Positions 1 to 9,450 of a stretch of DNA of 36,425 nucleotides are shown piece by piece (positions within the stretch are counted from its first letter, which is position 1; each line of letters opens with the position of its first letter). The stretch lies in NCBI GenBank assembly GCA_013202295.1, contig JABMRT010000084.1, positions 1-36,425 on the forward strand, read 5' to 3'. This DNA comes from Candidatus Zhuqueibacterota bacterium (GTDB lineage Bacteria; Zhuqueibacterota; QNDG01; JABMRT01). The position numbers were made by a program, and so were the translations under genes. Below the pieces are notes generated by a model. That model made no database searches and was not told the origin of the DNA. It saw nothing but the letters and a program-made list of their open reading frames with translations.

Positions 1-1494
1 GTATACTGCAACTTTAACTTCTGTGGCTCTAGATAAGTAATACTGGATTTCTGTATTTGAGTTAAAAGGATTTGGATAGTTCTGACTAAGTATAAAATTT
101 TTCATTTGGACAGTTTCCACATCAATTTCTGTAACTTCCCCTCTTTTTTCATAAACTTTATACGACCACCCGGGGAGTACAACATTGGATCCCTGGTCAA
201 ATGAAATTGTATCGTTTGCAAAGACATCTGTATAAGTACCATAAAAAAGGGTGTCCAGCAGGGTTGCATCGTGTAAATCGGAAGAAAGATTAAATATGGC
301 AAATAGTTTATCATCTTCTTTTTCTCTGATAAATGCAAAAATATTCTCATCATCCGATGTGGATACCCGCTGCAATTCACCCCCGTTTTCCCCATTCCAT
401 AAGGCCTTATTCTCCTTTTTCAAATTGAATAATGTCCTGTAAATGTTTTCGAAAGGATGATCCTGCCATTCAATCTCGTCTTTATCAAAAAATGAAAGCC
501 TTTCATCAAGGCCTGCTTCCTGACCGCTGTAAAGTAGCGGCATACCATTAATCACAGAAGTTAATACACCAAATGTTTCTGCGGCGTCGCCAAACTGTTC
601 AAAGACCGTTCCATACCAGGAATTCTCATCATGATTGGATGTGAAATACATCCGGTAATGTTCATCGGAATAGTTATTTTGTTGATAGTCAATATAGTTT
701 GATAATGAGTTTGCATTACTTGATCCATTCACAATTCGTTTTAAGACACCATTGCCAAATCCATGATATCCCCAGGCGTAAGTCATATCAAATCCAAGCG
801 ACTGATATTGTGTGCCATCATCTTCTGCAAGCATGAGGATCTCTGGTTTGATATCCTTCAGTTGAGTAATCGCATCTGACCAGAAATCACCGGGGACAAA
901 GCTCACTGCATCACAACGAAATCCATCGATATTGGCCTCATATATCCAAAAGGCCATGGCATCAATCATATAATCACGCAATTCCTGCTGGCCATAGTCA
1001 AGTTGAATCACATCTGTCCAATCGGTTCCAGGGGGTGGTACAAAATTTCCATACTCATCAGTCACATACCATTCAGGATATGTAATTGTGAGTGAGTTAT
1101 CCCATGCCGTATGGTTTGCAACCCAGTCCATGATCACATACATGCCCTTGGCATGAATGGAGTCGACCAGCGTGATAAAATCGTACAAATCACCAAATTC
1201 CGAATTTACGTCATAATAATCTTTGACGGAATAATAACTGCCCAGACTTCCCAGGCGATTTTGTTCGCCGATAGGATAAATCGGCATAAACCACAGAATG
1301 CCAACTCCCAACTCTTTCAACCGATCCAGATGCTCTTCGAAAGCAGCGAATGTGCCTTCCTCAGTATATTGCCTAACGTTCACTTCGTAGATATTCAGAT
1401 TGTAACTCCAATTCTGATGGCCCTGAGAGAAGGAAGTTATAGGTGCCAGAATCAGTATGGATAAATTTAATATAACTGTTTTCCAGTTCTTCAA
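1..1494 (-). CDS. Secreted alpha-amylase (GH13), partial at the window start
   Basis: Glycoside hydrolase family 13 enzyme predicted to cut alpha-1,4-glucans outside the cytoplasm. Translated by eye from the minus strand. An N-terminal signal peptide ends near TSFSQ. The conserved GH13 regions follow: VIMDWVANH (about residue 122), GFRCDAV with the nucleophile near Asp195, LMLAEDD with the acid/base near Glu224, and TSNHDEN with the third acid near Asp289. From about residue 474 the sequence QNYPNPFN begins an FlgD-like/type IX secretion sorting tail, which is cut by the window edge. I chose a TTG start at 1494 because AAGGAT lies 5 bases upstream and it gives a classical signal peptide; an in-frame ATG at 1521 is the alternative. 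It seems unrelated to the sulfur and redox genes downstream. Confidence 0.88.
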   Translation of the reverse strand, partial: MKNWKTVILNLSILILAPITSFSQGHQNWSYNLNIYEVNVRQYTEEGTFAAFEEHLDRLKELGVGILWFMPIYPIGEQNRLGSLGSYYSVKDYYDVNSEFGDLYDFITLVDSIHAKGMYVIMDWVANHTAWDNSLTITYPEWYVTDEYGNFVPPPGTDWTDVIQLDYGQQELRDYMIDAMAFWIYEANIDGFRCDAVSFVPGDFWSDAITQLKDIKPEILMLAEDDGTQYQSLGFDMTYAWGYHGFGNGVLKRIVNGSSNANSLSNYIDYQQNNYSDEHYRMYFTSNHDENSWYGTVFEQFGDAAETFGVLTSVINGMPLLYSGQEAGLDERLSFFDKDEIEWQDHPFENIYRTLFNLKKENKALWNGENGGELQRVSTSDDENIFAFIREKEDDKLFAIFNLSSDLHDATLLDTLFYGTYTDVFANDTISFDQGSNVVLPGWSYKVYEKRGEVTEIDVETVQMKNFILSQNYPNPFNSNTEIQYYLSRATEVKVAVY

Positions 1495-1711
1495 ATGATA
1501 TCCTTTTTTTAAATATAACATTTATATTGACTCACAGATTATAAAACTGCAACTCAACTTATATGTCTAAATCAAAATAAATACAGAAATCCGGTTTTAA
1601 AAACGTTAATTAATATCGTACAAAATTATGATAAGCTGAGTATAATTTACAAATCCTGATTAGAAATACAAATATTTTTATGTGATCAATCTTTTTTGCC
1701 CGGTTCGATGC

Positions 1712-1747
1712 ATACAAAAAGAAAAAGCCCGGCTCTCACCGGGCTTT
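1712..1747 (-). terminator. Rho-independent terminator after the small secreted protein
   Basis: On the minus strand, AAAGCCCGG and CCGGGCTTT form a 9-bp stem with a 6-base loop (1724-1747), followed by a T-rich run. It lies just past the stop codon at 1772. Confidence 0.85.
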
Positions 1748-1771
1748 ACCTTCATTGATTTATAAAGTGGA

Positions 1772-2707
1772 TTATTTCATTAAAATCATACGCTGTGTTT
1801 CAGTCATCGAACCGGATTTCAATTGACACAGATACACGCCGCTCGGCACAGCATTTCCACGACTGTCAAGACCATCCCAGTCGATGGAGTATGTTCCTGA
1901 ATTTAACGTTTCGTGCATGAGTGTACGAACCAGTCGCCCGTTTACATCATAAATGGACAATGCCATTTCGGACGCCGCTGATAGTGCAAAACGGATCGTC
2001 GTCGATGGATTGAACGGATTGGGGAAATTGGGATGCAATATAAACTCAGTCGGCCGTGCTGCAGGCTGTGGATTAACCGCACTCCCACCACCCCTTTTAA
2101 CCATAGTCATCTCGTCAACCGCAACTTCATACAAGATGGGATCTGCATTGTCTGGATAGATTCCTGTTTTGATCATGAAGTAAACAGTGTCACTCTCAAG
2201 ATCATTTGGTGCAATCCATATTGAATCAGCCGGCGCGACACAGCCGTCTTCCTTAAATGTGCCATCTATGCCAGCAGCACAGCCATCCCAAGTTTTAAAA
2301 CCATTCAAAATACCTTTTTCAGCCGGATAATCCGTATCTATGATAGGTTCATCGAAGCCGACATACAGTTCCATCCACCAGGTATTAAGCTCCCCTCCTG
2401 TCATATCCTTGAATGCGCCATCAATATCGAAAGTATCTCCCGGCTGAACAATAATAGGCTGGTAGATACACTGGTTCATGTAAGAGGTTCCTTCACAGAA
2501 CATCCAGAGATAGGGTCCACTTCCCATAGCAGGTCCGTCTCCATCGTCAGTCCCATCTACCTCGCCTTCATGATTCCCATCCATCAGTGGAAAATGGGTC
2601 CACCCATCTAATCCGTTGTCAAAGGTACCATTCACAAGCATCTCCTGCGCAAAAAGTATGGATGTGATGCTCAAGCAAACTACGATAATCCAAATCGCTT
2701 TTTTCAT
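1772..2707 (-). CDS. Secreted protein with C-terminal sorting (FlgD-like) domain
   Basis: 311 residues. The N-terminus (MKKAIWIIVVCL to ILFAQ) is a signal peptide. The next ~200 residues start with VNGTFDNGLDGWT, a pattern typical of carbohydrate-binding-type beta-sandwich domains (CBM4/9-like), but no catalytic motif is visible. The last ~85 residues start at HPNFPNPFNPSTTI and end in VYLCQLKSG...MILMK, the FlgD-like Ig fold used as a type IX secretion sorting tail in the FCB superphylum. The ribosome site AAAGGAGAC lies 6 bases before the ATG. It ends in a strong terminator. It may bind polysaccharide near the cell surface, which would suit the neighbouring amylase; the ligand is not known. 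Confidence 0.8.
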   Translation of the reverse strand: MKKAIWIIVVCLSITSILFAQEMLVNGTFDNGLDGWTHFPLMDGNHEGEVDGTDDGDGPAMGSGPYLWMFCEGTSYMNQCIYQPIIVQPGDTFDIDGAFKDMTGGELNTWWMELYVGFDEPIIDTDYPAEKGILNGFKTWDGCAAGIDGTFKEDGCVAPADSIWIAPNDLESDTVYFMIKTGIYPDNADPILYEVAVDEMTMVKRGGGSAVNPQPAARPTEFILHPNFPNPFNPSTTIRFALSAASEMALSIYDVNGRLVRTLMHETLNSGTYSIDWDGLDSRGNAVPSGVYLCQLKSGSMTETQRMILMK

Positions 2708-2923
2708 TATTGTCTCCTTTTAATATTGTTTAAGCGGTTAACCTGAATATATAAAAAAGTTTTTCAAATAAAAACATAATTTGTTTTTAAAGAGATTTTT
2801 TTTGGCTCCGATTACAATCTCTTAAATTGATGATGGATCAGGGTAAATCAAGCGATGATGGAAGAATTTATATATTATCCTGGATCTACTTTAACCTAAA
2901 TACTACTCAAATTGCCTTCCCCC
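2708..2923. other. Non-coding gap with AT-rich leader
   Basis: About 215 bases without a credible gene. It holds the AT-rich upstream region of the secreted protein at 1772-2707. No convincing terminator for the upstream gene (2924-4213) and no clear -35/-10 pair were found. Confidence 0.5.
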
Positions 2924-4213
2924 TCAGAATCGCGGATTCACCACATTATTATAGATCGATCCGAATGTATAACTGATCCCTATAGACGTGTAATAGTAAT
3001 AGGAAGTTTCCAGCTCGCGTCGTCTTGTTAGAATCTCCTCGAGTGACGCGCCGCTTGCGGGCAAAGAGAGCTGATCCCTCAAAAACGTCATATATCCATA
3101 AATGTCCAAGGAGAAGCCTTTGATTAGTTTAAGCTCAATGGAATTTTGCAAGCGGATATTAAATTTTTCAATATCATGCAGATAATGTGATCCATTCAGA
3201 GAGGAATAGATAGAACCCCAGGGTTTCTTGATTTTGTAGGCTATATTGAGTCGCTGGGTGAAACGTTGTCCCGACATTTTTAAATAAATAGTTTCTTCGT
3301 GGTAGTCGTAATAATGCACACCCACCAGATATTGAAATGTGAACTGTCGTTGTGTCGATTCGGAATAAGGATACACATTAAACTCAATGCCGGGCCGGAA
3401 CGACGTCGACAAATCATAATTGTTGTATGTTGATTTTGAAGCGTACGACTGCAGGGCCAAGGACCAGTGCGTCGTCAAGCTTTTCACCACTGATCCTTCA
3501 AAATAATTGCTTCGCCGGTCATCCGTATAAGACATATCATCGCCATAATCGTAAATGGTTCGCGTTTTACTGATTGAAAAATAGAGATAATGTTTCCACG
3601 CTTCAGTCACACGGTTGGCGGTGAATGAAGAATTGAGATAATTATATTTGTAGGATTTTTCCCCATTGAAATACCCCCTCACCCGTGTGCGGAACGTCCA
3701 ATAATTCCAGGGATCATCAATGGGCTTTGACATGTTCTGTCCATCAGCAGGTTTTTTATATGTCACATCAATCTGCCCGACTGCGGGCGACTGAGATACA
3801 AACTGCATGAGCCCGATCTTAAAGTATCTCGCTAATTCTTTACGGATGATATCGTCTGTATCTGTTTGCACCGAGGTATATTTCAGGGTGTTCGTCTGGC
3901 CCTTAAATTTCTGTAGCCCGATGAAATTAATCGTGAATTCTCTGCCCCCTCCTCCTGTGGACTGTGTTGTGGTCAGAATGTGCAGATCCGCATCGGCCCG
4001 ATCGCGCATGTAATTCACAAACGGGATCTCGGTTCTGAAATAATCAAGATCCATCCACCAATCAGGCGAATCAATATATATATTGATTACATCTGGATTC
4101 AGATCAGTTTTAGTGCTGGCTTGAGTGTATCCGTTTACACATAGTATAACCAGTGATACAAGCAGGATTCTTGCAAGGAGATGACATGTTGTATTGCAGA
4201 AGTCATAAATCAT
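2924..4213 (-). CDS. Predicted outer-membrane beta-barrel protein of unknown function
   Basis: I do not recognise a named family. From the ATG at 4213 (strong AAGGAGG 5 bases upstream) the protein has 429 residues; a longer in-frame start at 4258 lacks a better ribosome site. A hydrophobic stretch (LLARILLVSLVILCVNGY) near residues 12-30 is the export signal. The mature part opens with DVINIYIDSPDWWMDLDYFRTEIPFVNYMRD in pieces typical of periplasmic beta structure, has a glycine run STGGGGREF, and continues with many alternating aromatic strands rich in Tyr, Ser and Arg. It ends in a short aromatic strand (VVNPRF); a terminal Phe is typical of outer-membrane barrels. A perfect 14-bp palindrome lies 46 bases upstream. 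Probably an envelope protein; substrate unknown. Confidence 0.65.
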   Translation of the reverse strand: MIYDFCNTTCHLLARILLVSLVILCVNGYTQASTKTDLNPDVINIYIDSPDWWMDLDYFRTEIPFVNYMRDRADADLHILTTTQSTGGGGREFTINFIGLQKFKGQTNTLKYTSVQTDTDDIIRKELARYFKIGLMQFVSQSPAVGQIDVTYKKPADGQNMSKPIDDPWNYWTFRTRVRGYFNGEKSYKYNYLNSSFTANRVTEAWKHYLYFSISKTRTIYDYGDDMSYTDDRRSNYFEGSVVKSLTTHWSLALQSYASKSTYNNYDLSTSFRPGIEFNVYPYSESTQRQFTFQYLVGVHYYDYHEETIYLKMSGQRFTQRLNIAYKIKKPWGSIYSSLNGSHYLHDIEKFNIRLQNSIELKLIKGFSLDIYGYMTFLRDQLSLPASGASLEEILTRRRELETSYYYYTSIGISYTFGSIYNNVVNPRF

Positions 4214-4258
4214 TCCGGCCTCCTTATATAGACAAACGGATTTTTCTGATACTATCAA

Positions 4259-4272
4259 TTACAGATCTGTAA
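4259..4272. promoter_or_regulatory. Perfect 14-bp palindrome upstream of the outer-membrane gene
   Basis: TTACAGATCTGTAA reads the same on both strands and lies 45-60 bases upstream of the start at 4213. A dimeric regulator could bind here, but no matching regulator is identified. Confidence 0.35.
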
Positions 4273-4386
4273 AACACAGTACTTCGATTTTTAAAAAGTG
4301 TCTTAAAATGTTGCGCAAAAGGAAGATAGGTTGACTACAATTTATAAATCTATATTGGAAATGCAAGTGCTTTGTAATGATTCATC

Positions 4387-4424
4387 AAAAAAAGAAAAAG
4401 CCCGCAGCATTTTGCCTACGGACT
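4387..4424 (-). terminator. Rho-independent terminator ending the long redox operon
   Basis: On the minus strand AGTCCGTAG pairs with CTGCGGGCT (9 bp, two G-T wobbles) around an 8-base loop, followed by TTTTTCTTTTTTT. It is the first strong terminator downstream of the long minus-strand gene series, about 210 bases past the stop at 4637. Confidence 0.7.
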
Positions 4425-4636
4425 CATTTGGTGGTGCCTCACATAATCCCTGACTGCCGACAGGCTGGAAACTGGGGACATATGGATTTTCAGTAATTTA
4501 TAAGGTTTTGTTATTATTGATCTTAGTTTTTGTTATTATTGCACTTGTCTTGTATCTATTTATTTCTATTTGTATCCATTTATATCTATTTATATAAATC
4601 AGTGGGCACGTATTGGGCACATGAGAAAAGTATATA
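4425..4636. other. Untranslated 3' region with AT-rich repeats
   Basis: No credible gene. It contains two copies of TTGTTATTATTG (about 4508 and 4530), a four-fold 10-bp repeat (4554-4593), and the doublet TGGGCAC-GTAT-TGGGCAC (about 4603-4620). Its role is unknown. Confidence 0.5.
4554..4593. repeat. Four tandem 10-bp AT-rich repeats
   Basis: Consecutive units ATCTATTTAT, TTCTATTTGT, ATCCATTTAT and ATCTATTTAT. The 10-bp period matches about one helical turn, so it could be a bend or a protein-binding array. Confidence 0.6.
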
Positions 4637-7600
4637 TTATAGTAACGACAGCGCCTCATAAACCATTTCCAGAGTCTGCTCTTCCTTGAAACCCAATTGC
4701 TGCATGGCCCCGGAAGGACAAACGGTTGAACAACTGCCACACCCTTTGCACAACGCAGTGTTGATCCGGCAGATCTCACGTCCATTTCTGGCAATTAACT
4801 CCAGAGCGCTGTATGGGCAGACAGACACACACATGCCACAGCCAGCACATAATTCCGTATCCACACTAGCAATATTAGCTTCAGAAATATACTCACTGGA
4901 GCTGATAATCGAACAAGCCCGCTCAGCAGCGGCCTTTGCCTGTGAGATGGTCTCATCCATCATCTTGGGTGCATGGGCCAAACCGGCAAGAAAGATACCT
5001 TCGGCAGAGAAATCTACAGGACGCAATTTCACATGTGCTTCCATATAGAAGTTGTCTTCATTTAATGGAATTTTCAACATTTGAGAAAGGTCATTGGCAT
5101 CTGCCTGCGGTATCATGGCCGGAGCCAGCACGATTTTATCAGGACGAATCACAACCTTTGCACCCAGTACATGATCAGTGACTGAAACCTTCAACACCTC
5201 TTTTTCTTTCACCACCTCCCGACTGACCACAGGTTTTTTATCTTCATCGTAACGGATGAAAGTGATCCCCATTCCCCTGGCCTTCTGATAATAAATTTCA
5301 TTAAAACCATAGGTTCTAACATCCCTGTATATAATATAGATATTCATTTTAGGATTCAGTTTTTTTAGACGGATTGCATTCTTCACCGCCTGTGTACAGC
5401 ACACTCTCGAACAATAGGTATGCTCCTCATCTCTTGATCCCACACATTGAATCATGACCACATTTTTTGTCTTAGTAAAAGGCTTGGGATCTGTCTCCAT
5501 GGAGGCTTCCAGTTCCAGTTGCGTCAGCACATTCTCGCCGTCATAAAGATATTCTTTAGGTTGTGTCTCGTTTGCTCCTGTGGTAATCACTATAATCCCA
5601 TGCTCTATTTCTTCGGTTTGTTTATTTTTAGAGCTCTTAAGTGTGGTCAGATAGTTACCGAGATACCCTTCCACACTGGTGATCGTGGCACCCTTATAAA
5701 CGTCAACTTTTGGATGTTCTTCAACACGCTTTATTAACGCACCCAGTATTTCCGTAACATCCTGGCCATCCGAGGTAACTTTCAACCGTCGGAGATTTCC
5801 ACCCAATTGCTCCTGACGCTCAACAAGGGCCACTTCAAATCCCTGTTCGGCAATTGACAATGCAGCGGTCATGCCAGCCAATCCACCGCCGACCACCAGA
5901 CCTGTTTGAGTGACTGGCAGAGCGATTGTATGAAGTGGTTCCAATAATCGGACTTTACCGATGGCAATGCGAGTCAGTATTTTTGCCTTCTCTGTCGCCA
6001 TTTTGGGATCATCCCGATGAACCCAACTGCAGTGATTCCGGATATTGGCCATATCAAATAGATAGGGATTCAAACCCGCATCTCGAAGCGTTTCTTGAAA
6101 CAGAGGTTCATGGGTGCTTGGAGAACAGGATGAAACCACAACACGGTTGAGTTTGTATTTTTCTATAGCTTCCTTGATATGAACCTGCGTATCCTGAGAA
6201 CAGGTAAACAAATTCTCATCTACAAAGACCACATTGGAAAGGCTCCTCACATATTCAACCACATCCGGGACGTTGACAATGCTGCCGATATTGATGCCGC
6301 AATGACAGACAAAAACACCTATTCGAGGTTCCTGTCCACGAACATCCTTTTCATCGGGATATTTCTTATCAATAATTTCAGTGCCGCGCACATTAGCGAG
6401 CAGTTCTGCAGCGCCGGCTACCGCACCTGAAGCCTGTATCACTGTTTCAGGGATGTCCTTGGGTGAAACAGCCGGACCGCAAACAAATATTCCCGGACGC
6501 GTCGTTTCAATTGGTGACTCAGCCACATGTTCAATAAAATGGTAGGGATTCAATTGGATTCCCAATTTATCAGTCAGATCAGCACAGTTCTCATGAGCAC
6601 TGAGCCCCACTGAAAGCACTACCAAATCAAATTCCTCAACACACGAATCGCCTTTTTCATTAGCGAAATGCACTTCAAGATTACCCGTCTTTTTAATCTC
6701 TGTAATTTTACTGACCCTGGCTCTTTTAAAGGTCACACCCGTCTGTTTGGCCTTATCGAAGTACTTGTCAAAATCTTTACCATGAGCGCGCATATCCATG
6801 TAAAAAATAGTCGGTTCTACTGTACTCACATGTTCACGGGCGATGATCGCTTCTTTCATCGCATACATACAACATACGGATGAACAGTATGGCATATGCG
6901 TGTTCTCTGTGCGTGAACCAACGCACTGCAGCCATGCAATTTTAACCGGAACCTTGCCATCCGAGGGGCGTTGCAGGTGTCCAGCGAACGGCCCTGAAGC
7001 AGCCAGCACTCGTTCAAACTGAATACTGGTGAGCACATTTTTGTATCTCCCAAAACCGTATTCGTGCATCGCAGAAGGATCATACTTTGCAGAACCGGTA
7101 GAGATTATTACTGCTCCAACATTTAATTTATAATTCTCTTCCTTCTGGTCAAAATTGATCGCGTCTGCCTCACAAAATTCCTTACAGATCTCACATTCTC
7201 CTGTTTGAAGATGAATACAATGTTCCTCATCTACGTGTGCATAATTGGGTACTGCCTGAGCATACAGTCTGTAAATCGCCGATCTTTCCACCAGTCCCGC
7301 ATCAAATTCTGATAATATTGAAACCGGTTTATTGGGTGTGATCTCTTCAAATTTAATCGCATTTGTCGGACAAACATTGTCACAAGCTCCACATGTTTGA
7401 CACACTTCCGACTGTTTGTCGAACGCAGGTTGTACTTTACGTTCACTACCCCTGTGGGTAAAGCTGATAACACCTCTTCCCATCCTTTCACTGCACATAC
7501 GAACACATAGACCGCACAGTATACAATCCTCTTTCTTTAGCTCAATCCTCGGCTTCCCTACTCCCATTTCTTCCGCAAGACGCTGTATCACCTCAGAATC

Positions 7601-7894
7601 AGGACATTTGGCCAATAATAATTCGACCATAATTTTACGCGCTTTTAAAACTCTTTCACTATCGGTCTTGATCACAAGTCCTTCAGAAGCAGGATAAGTA
7701 CATGAGGCCTGGACAGAAGAAGACCCGCTATTCCGACTGACTTCTACCAAGCAAAGACGGCATGCTCCATATGCTGGCAATGCTTTATGATAGCATAAAG
7801 TTGGGATCCTGATACCCAGTGCTTCGGCTGCTTTCAGTATGGAAACACCCTCTTCAACCTGAACTTTTTTATCGTTAATTGTAATGTGGATCAT
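4637..7894 (-). CDS. NuoG/HydA-type ferredoxin domain fused to HdrA (1085 residues)
   Basis: A cytoplasmic flavin and iron-sulfur electron-transfer protein. Residues 1-70 form a [2Fe-2S] domain (Cys34, 45, 48, 65). Two [4Fe-4S] motifs follow (Cys124/127/130/134 and Cys165/168/171/175), as in NuoG or the N-terminus of [FeFe] hydrogenase HydA. From about residue 203 it aligns with the first half of the double HdrA at 19155-22205, but lacks that protein's first ~130 residues with the FAD GxGxxG loop. The second half is a complete HdrA: a VCHCGINI domain, a VVGGGLAGM FAD motif, the CSRVCC cysteines, and two C-terminal [4Fe-4S] motifs. No H-cluster motifs are present. The start ATG overlaps the upstream stop (ATGA). 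It is the last gene of the long operon and sits where hydA would stand in a HydABC operon, so it likely accepts electrons from NuoEF-type subunits. Confidence 0.9.
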   Translation of the reverse strand: MIHITINDKKVQVEEGVSILKAAEALGIRIPTLCYHKALPAYGACRLCLVEVSRNSGSSSVQASCTYPASEGLVIKTDSERVLKARKIMVELLLAKCPDSEVIQRLAEEMGVGKPRIELKKEDCILCGLCVRMCSERMGRGVISFTHRGSERKVQPAFDKQSEVCQTCGACDNVCPTNAIKFEEITPNKPVSILSEFDAGLVERSAIYRLYAQAVPNYAHVDEEHCIHLQTGECEICKEFCEADAINFDQKEENYKLNVGAVIISTGSAKYDPSAMHEYGFGRYKNVLTSIQFERVLAASGPFAGHLQRPSDGKVPVKIAWLQCVGSRTENTHMPYCSSVCCMYAMKEAIIAREHVSTVEPTIFYMDMRAHGKDFDKYFDKAKQTGVTFKRARVSKITEIKKTGNLEVHFANEKGDSCVEEFDLVVLSVGLSAHENCADLTDKLGIQLNPYHFIEHVAESPIETTRPGIFVCGPAVSPKDIPETVIQASGAVAGAAELLANVRGTEIIDKKYPDEKDVRGQEPRIGVFVCHCGINIGSIVNVPDVVEYVRSLSNVVFVDENLFTCSQDTQVHIKEAIEKYKLNRVVVSSCSPSTHEPLFQETLRDAGLNPYLFDMANIRNHCSWVHRDDPKMATEKAKILTRIAIGKVRLLEPLHTIALPVTQTGLVVGGGLAGMTAALSIAEQGFEVALVERQEQLGGNLRRLKVTSDGQDVTEILGALIKRVEEHPKVDVYKGATITSVEGYLGNYLTTLKSSKNKQTEEIEHGIIVITTGANETQPKEYLYDGENVLTQLELEASMETDPKPFTKTKNVVMIQCVGSRDEEHTYCSRVCCTQAVKNAIRLKKLNPKMNIYIIYRDVRTYGFNEIYYQKARGMGITFIRYDEDKKPVVSREVVKEKEVLKVSVTDHVLGAKVVIRPDKIVLAPAMIPQADANDLSQMLKIPLNEDNFYMEAHVKLRPVDFSAEGIFLAGLAHAPKMMDETISQAKAAAERACSIISSSEYISEANIASVDTELCAGCGMCVSVCPYSALELIARNGREICRINTALCKGCGSCSTVCPSGAMQQLGFKEEQTLEMVYEALSLL

Positions 7895-8343
7895 GATACT
7901 TCCTCAGTGTCTAAATAAAATTTTGTCTCAGCATTCTTGAAATCAACTATAAAATTAATCTCTGGATGTGCGGCTATTAATGTCACCAATGTTGCATTTA
8001 AATCACCCAACGGTTTTCGGTCGATATGGCTGTTTTGAAAAATGGCTTTTATTGACGTTCCCTTGCTAATTTCTGATTTGATCTTAAACGTCCCTCCGCA
8101 TTCCCGGGTCGCCTGTTTCAGGAGGGAGAGACCCAAACCCACCTTTCGTGTGTTCCGTGTAGTAAAAAAAGGATTCACTGCCTTTTTTAAAATTTCTCTA
8201 TTCATCCCTTTACCATTGTCTTTTATTTCAATAACAAGCAAATCGTTCTTCATGTCCTGATCAATGCTAATAAAAATCCTGGTGGCTTTCGCCTCAATTG
8301 AATTTTCAACAATGTCCAAAATGTGTAGTGAAAGATCTTCCAT
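7891..8343 (-). CDS. Histidine-kinase-type ATPase (HATPase_c) accessory protein
   Basis: About 150 residues of the GHKL ATPase fold with no kinase phospho-acceptor domain. Visible boxes are the N box IVENSIEA, the G1 box IKDNGKGM, and the G2 box VGLGLSLLKQA. Small ATP-binding proteins of this kind occur next to electron-bifurcating [FeFe] hydrogenase genes (for example beside Thermotoga hydABC); their role is unproven. I chose the ATG at 8343 because MEDLSLHILDIVENS matches the usual family start; a GTG at 8349 is also in frame. It overlaps the PHP gene upstream and the HdrA fusion downstream, so these genes are probably translationally coupled. Confidence 0.8.
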   Translation of the reverse strand: MEDLSLHILDIVENSIEAKATRIFISIDQDMKNDLLVIEIKDNGKGMNREILKKAVNPFFTTRNTRKVGLGLSLLKQATRECGGTFKIKSEISKGTSIKAIFQNSHIDRKPLGDLNATLVTLIAAHPEINFIVDFKNAETKFYLDTEEVS

Positions 8344-9070
8344 GTTCACCCAATAACGCTTTTTTTAACTCATCCACTTGTATTGCGTCAACGATAAAAG
8401 TTGTTGAGTTTTTACCAATATCATTTAAATAATGCGCATCAGAAAATGTGACGACTGGATAATTGACACTAGTCAAATCCTCCTTGTTCGGACTTAATTC
8501 TGATGACAATTCAAGACCGTCCAATAACAAACCTTCAGGGATAATACCTAATTGACCGATGATACCAAACCTTTCGCGATCCACATGAGAGGCAATGACT
8601 ATCCCATTCAAAGAATGGACCTTATCCACAATTTCATCAATTGATAGTTCAGTAGCTCCAATTAATAGTCGCTCATTGGAAGACTGTATAGTATCCTGCT
8701 CATCAACGACTAACTGTGAACCAAACAGGTCCTCATCATTGACTCCTTGTAAATTCTCATATATCATCATCTGAAATTCATCTAAATCTTTATCATTTTC
8801 AAACAGAGCTAATATGTGCACTTCTTCTCTCGATGTGACCTCAATTCCACCTAAAACCGTTAAATTGGCTCTTTTCCCAATTTTTTTTATAGCAGTGACA
8901 TTTTCCGATGAGTTATGATCGCATATCCCGATCACATCCAGCCCTTCCAATTTTGCCTTCTGTACGATTTTCGTTGGCAGCATCTCCAAATCAGCGCAGG
9001 GAGAAAGACAAGTATGAATATGCAAATCCGCCCTAAAGGCATTTAATATTCTCGGATTATCGGTCAACAC
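8306..9070 (-). CDS. PHP-domain metal-dependent phosphoesterase
   Basis: 254 residues of the polymerase and histidinol phosphatase (PHP) fold. Metal-binding motifs in order are DLHIHTCLSPC near the N-terminus, GICDHNSSEN, GIEVTSREEVHILAL, SHVDRERFG in the middle, and VVTFSDAHYL near the C-terminus. The substrate is unknown. The start is a GTG at 9070 (or TTG at 9067), as no ATG precedes the first motif; it overlaps the upstream DRTGG gene by 14 bases and the downstream ATPase gene. PHP, DRTGG and ATPase genes often sit together near NADH-linked hydrogenases, so a regulatory or assembly role for the redox complex is plausible. Confidence 0.85.
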   Translation of the reverse strand: MLTDNPRILNAFRADLHIHTCLSPCADLEMLPTKIVQKAKLEGLDVIGICDHNSSENVTAIKKIGKRANLTVLGGIEVTSREEVHILALFENDKDLDEFQMMIYENLQGVNDEDLFGSQLVVDEQDTIQSSNERLLIGATELSIDEIVDKVHSLNGIVIASHVDRERFGIIGQLGIIPEGLLLDGLELSSELSPNKEDLTSVNYPVVTFSDAHYLNDIGKNSTTFIVDAIQVDELKKALLGEHGRSFTTHFGHC

Positions 9071-9395
9071 CTAACTCATACAATTTCCCAATGATTTCAA
9101 AAGCCGGTAATTCCGTCACCATGATCGGCAATCCTACTTCTTTTGCCTTTTTCAGAGTCTCAACCTCAATATTTCTATTATTAACAATGATGATCCCACT
9201 CAGCTCCTTTAATTGTGCAACGGCGACTATATTTTGATGGATTTGCAGGGTAACCCATAAGTCGCCTTCCTTTGAGTTAGCAATGACATCACTCATTAAA
9301 TCACTTGCATAACCACCTGTGACTTCCCTATCAAGTTGACTTGATCCTGATACGACTTTCATGTTCATTTTTTCTACGATTGCTTCAAGTTTCAT
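9057..9395 (-). CDS. DRTGG-domain protein (small, copy 2)
   Basis: 112 residues matching the DRTGG domain: a start resembling LEAIVEKMNMKVVSG, the variant motif REVTGGYASDLMSD, and a Rossmann-like second half (ELSGIIIVNNRN, VGLPIMVT). This domain is found in phosphotransacetylase regulatory regions and as stand-alone proteins beside iron hydrogenase genes. Ligand unknown. The ribosome site GGTGAG precedes the ATG at 9395. A paralogue lies at 10361-10738, on the other side of the CBS-ATPase gene. Confidence 0.8.
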   Translation of the reverse strand: MKLEAIVEKMNMKVVSGSSQLDREVTGGYASDLMSDVIANSKEGDLWVTLQIHQNIVAVAQLKELSGIIIVNNRNIEVETLKKAKEVGLPIMVTELPAFEIIGKLYELGVDR

Positions 9396-9450
9396 GGAAT
9401 CTCACCGGTTGAGGATTGTGTATCGCTTTATTTATTTTCCATCTGCATCA

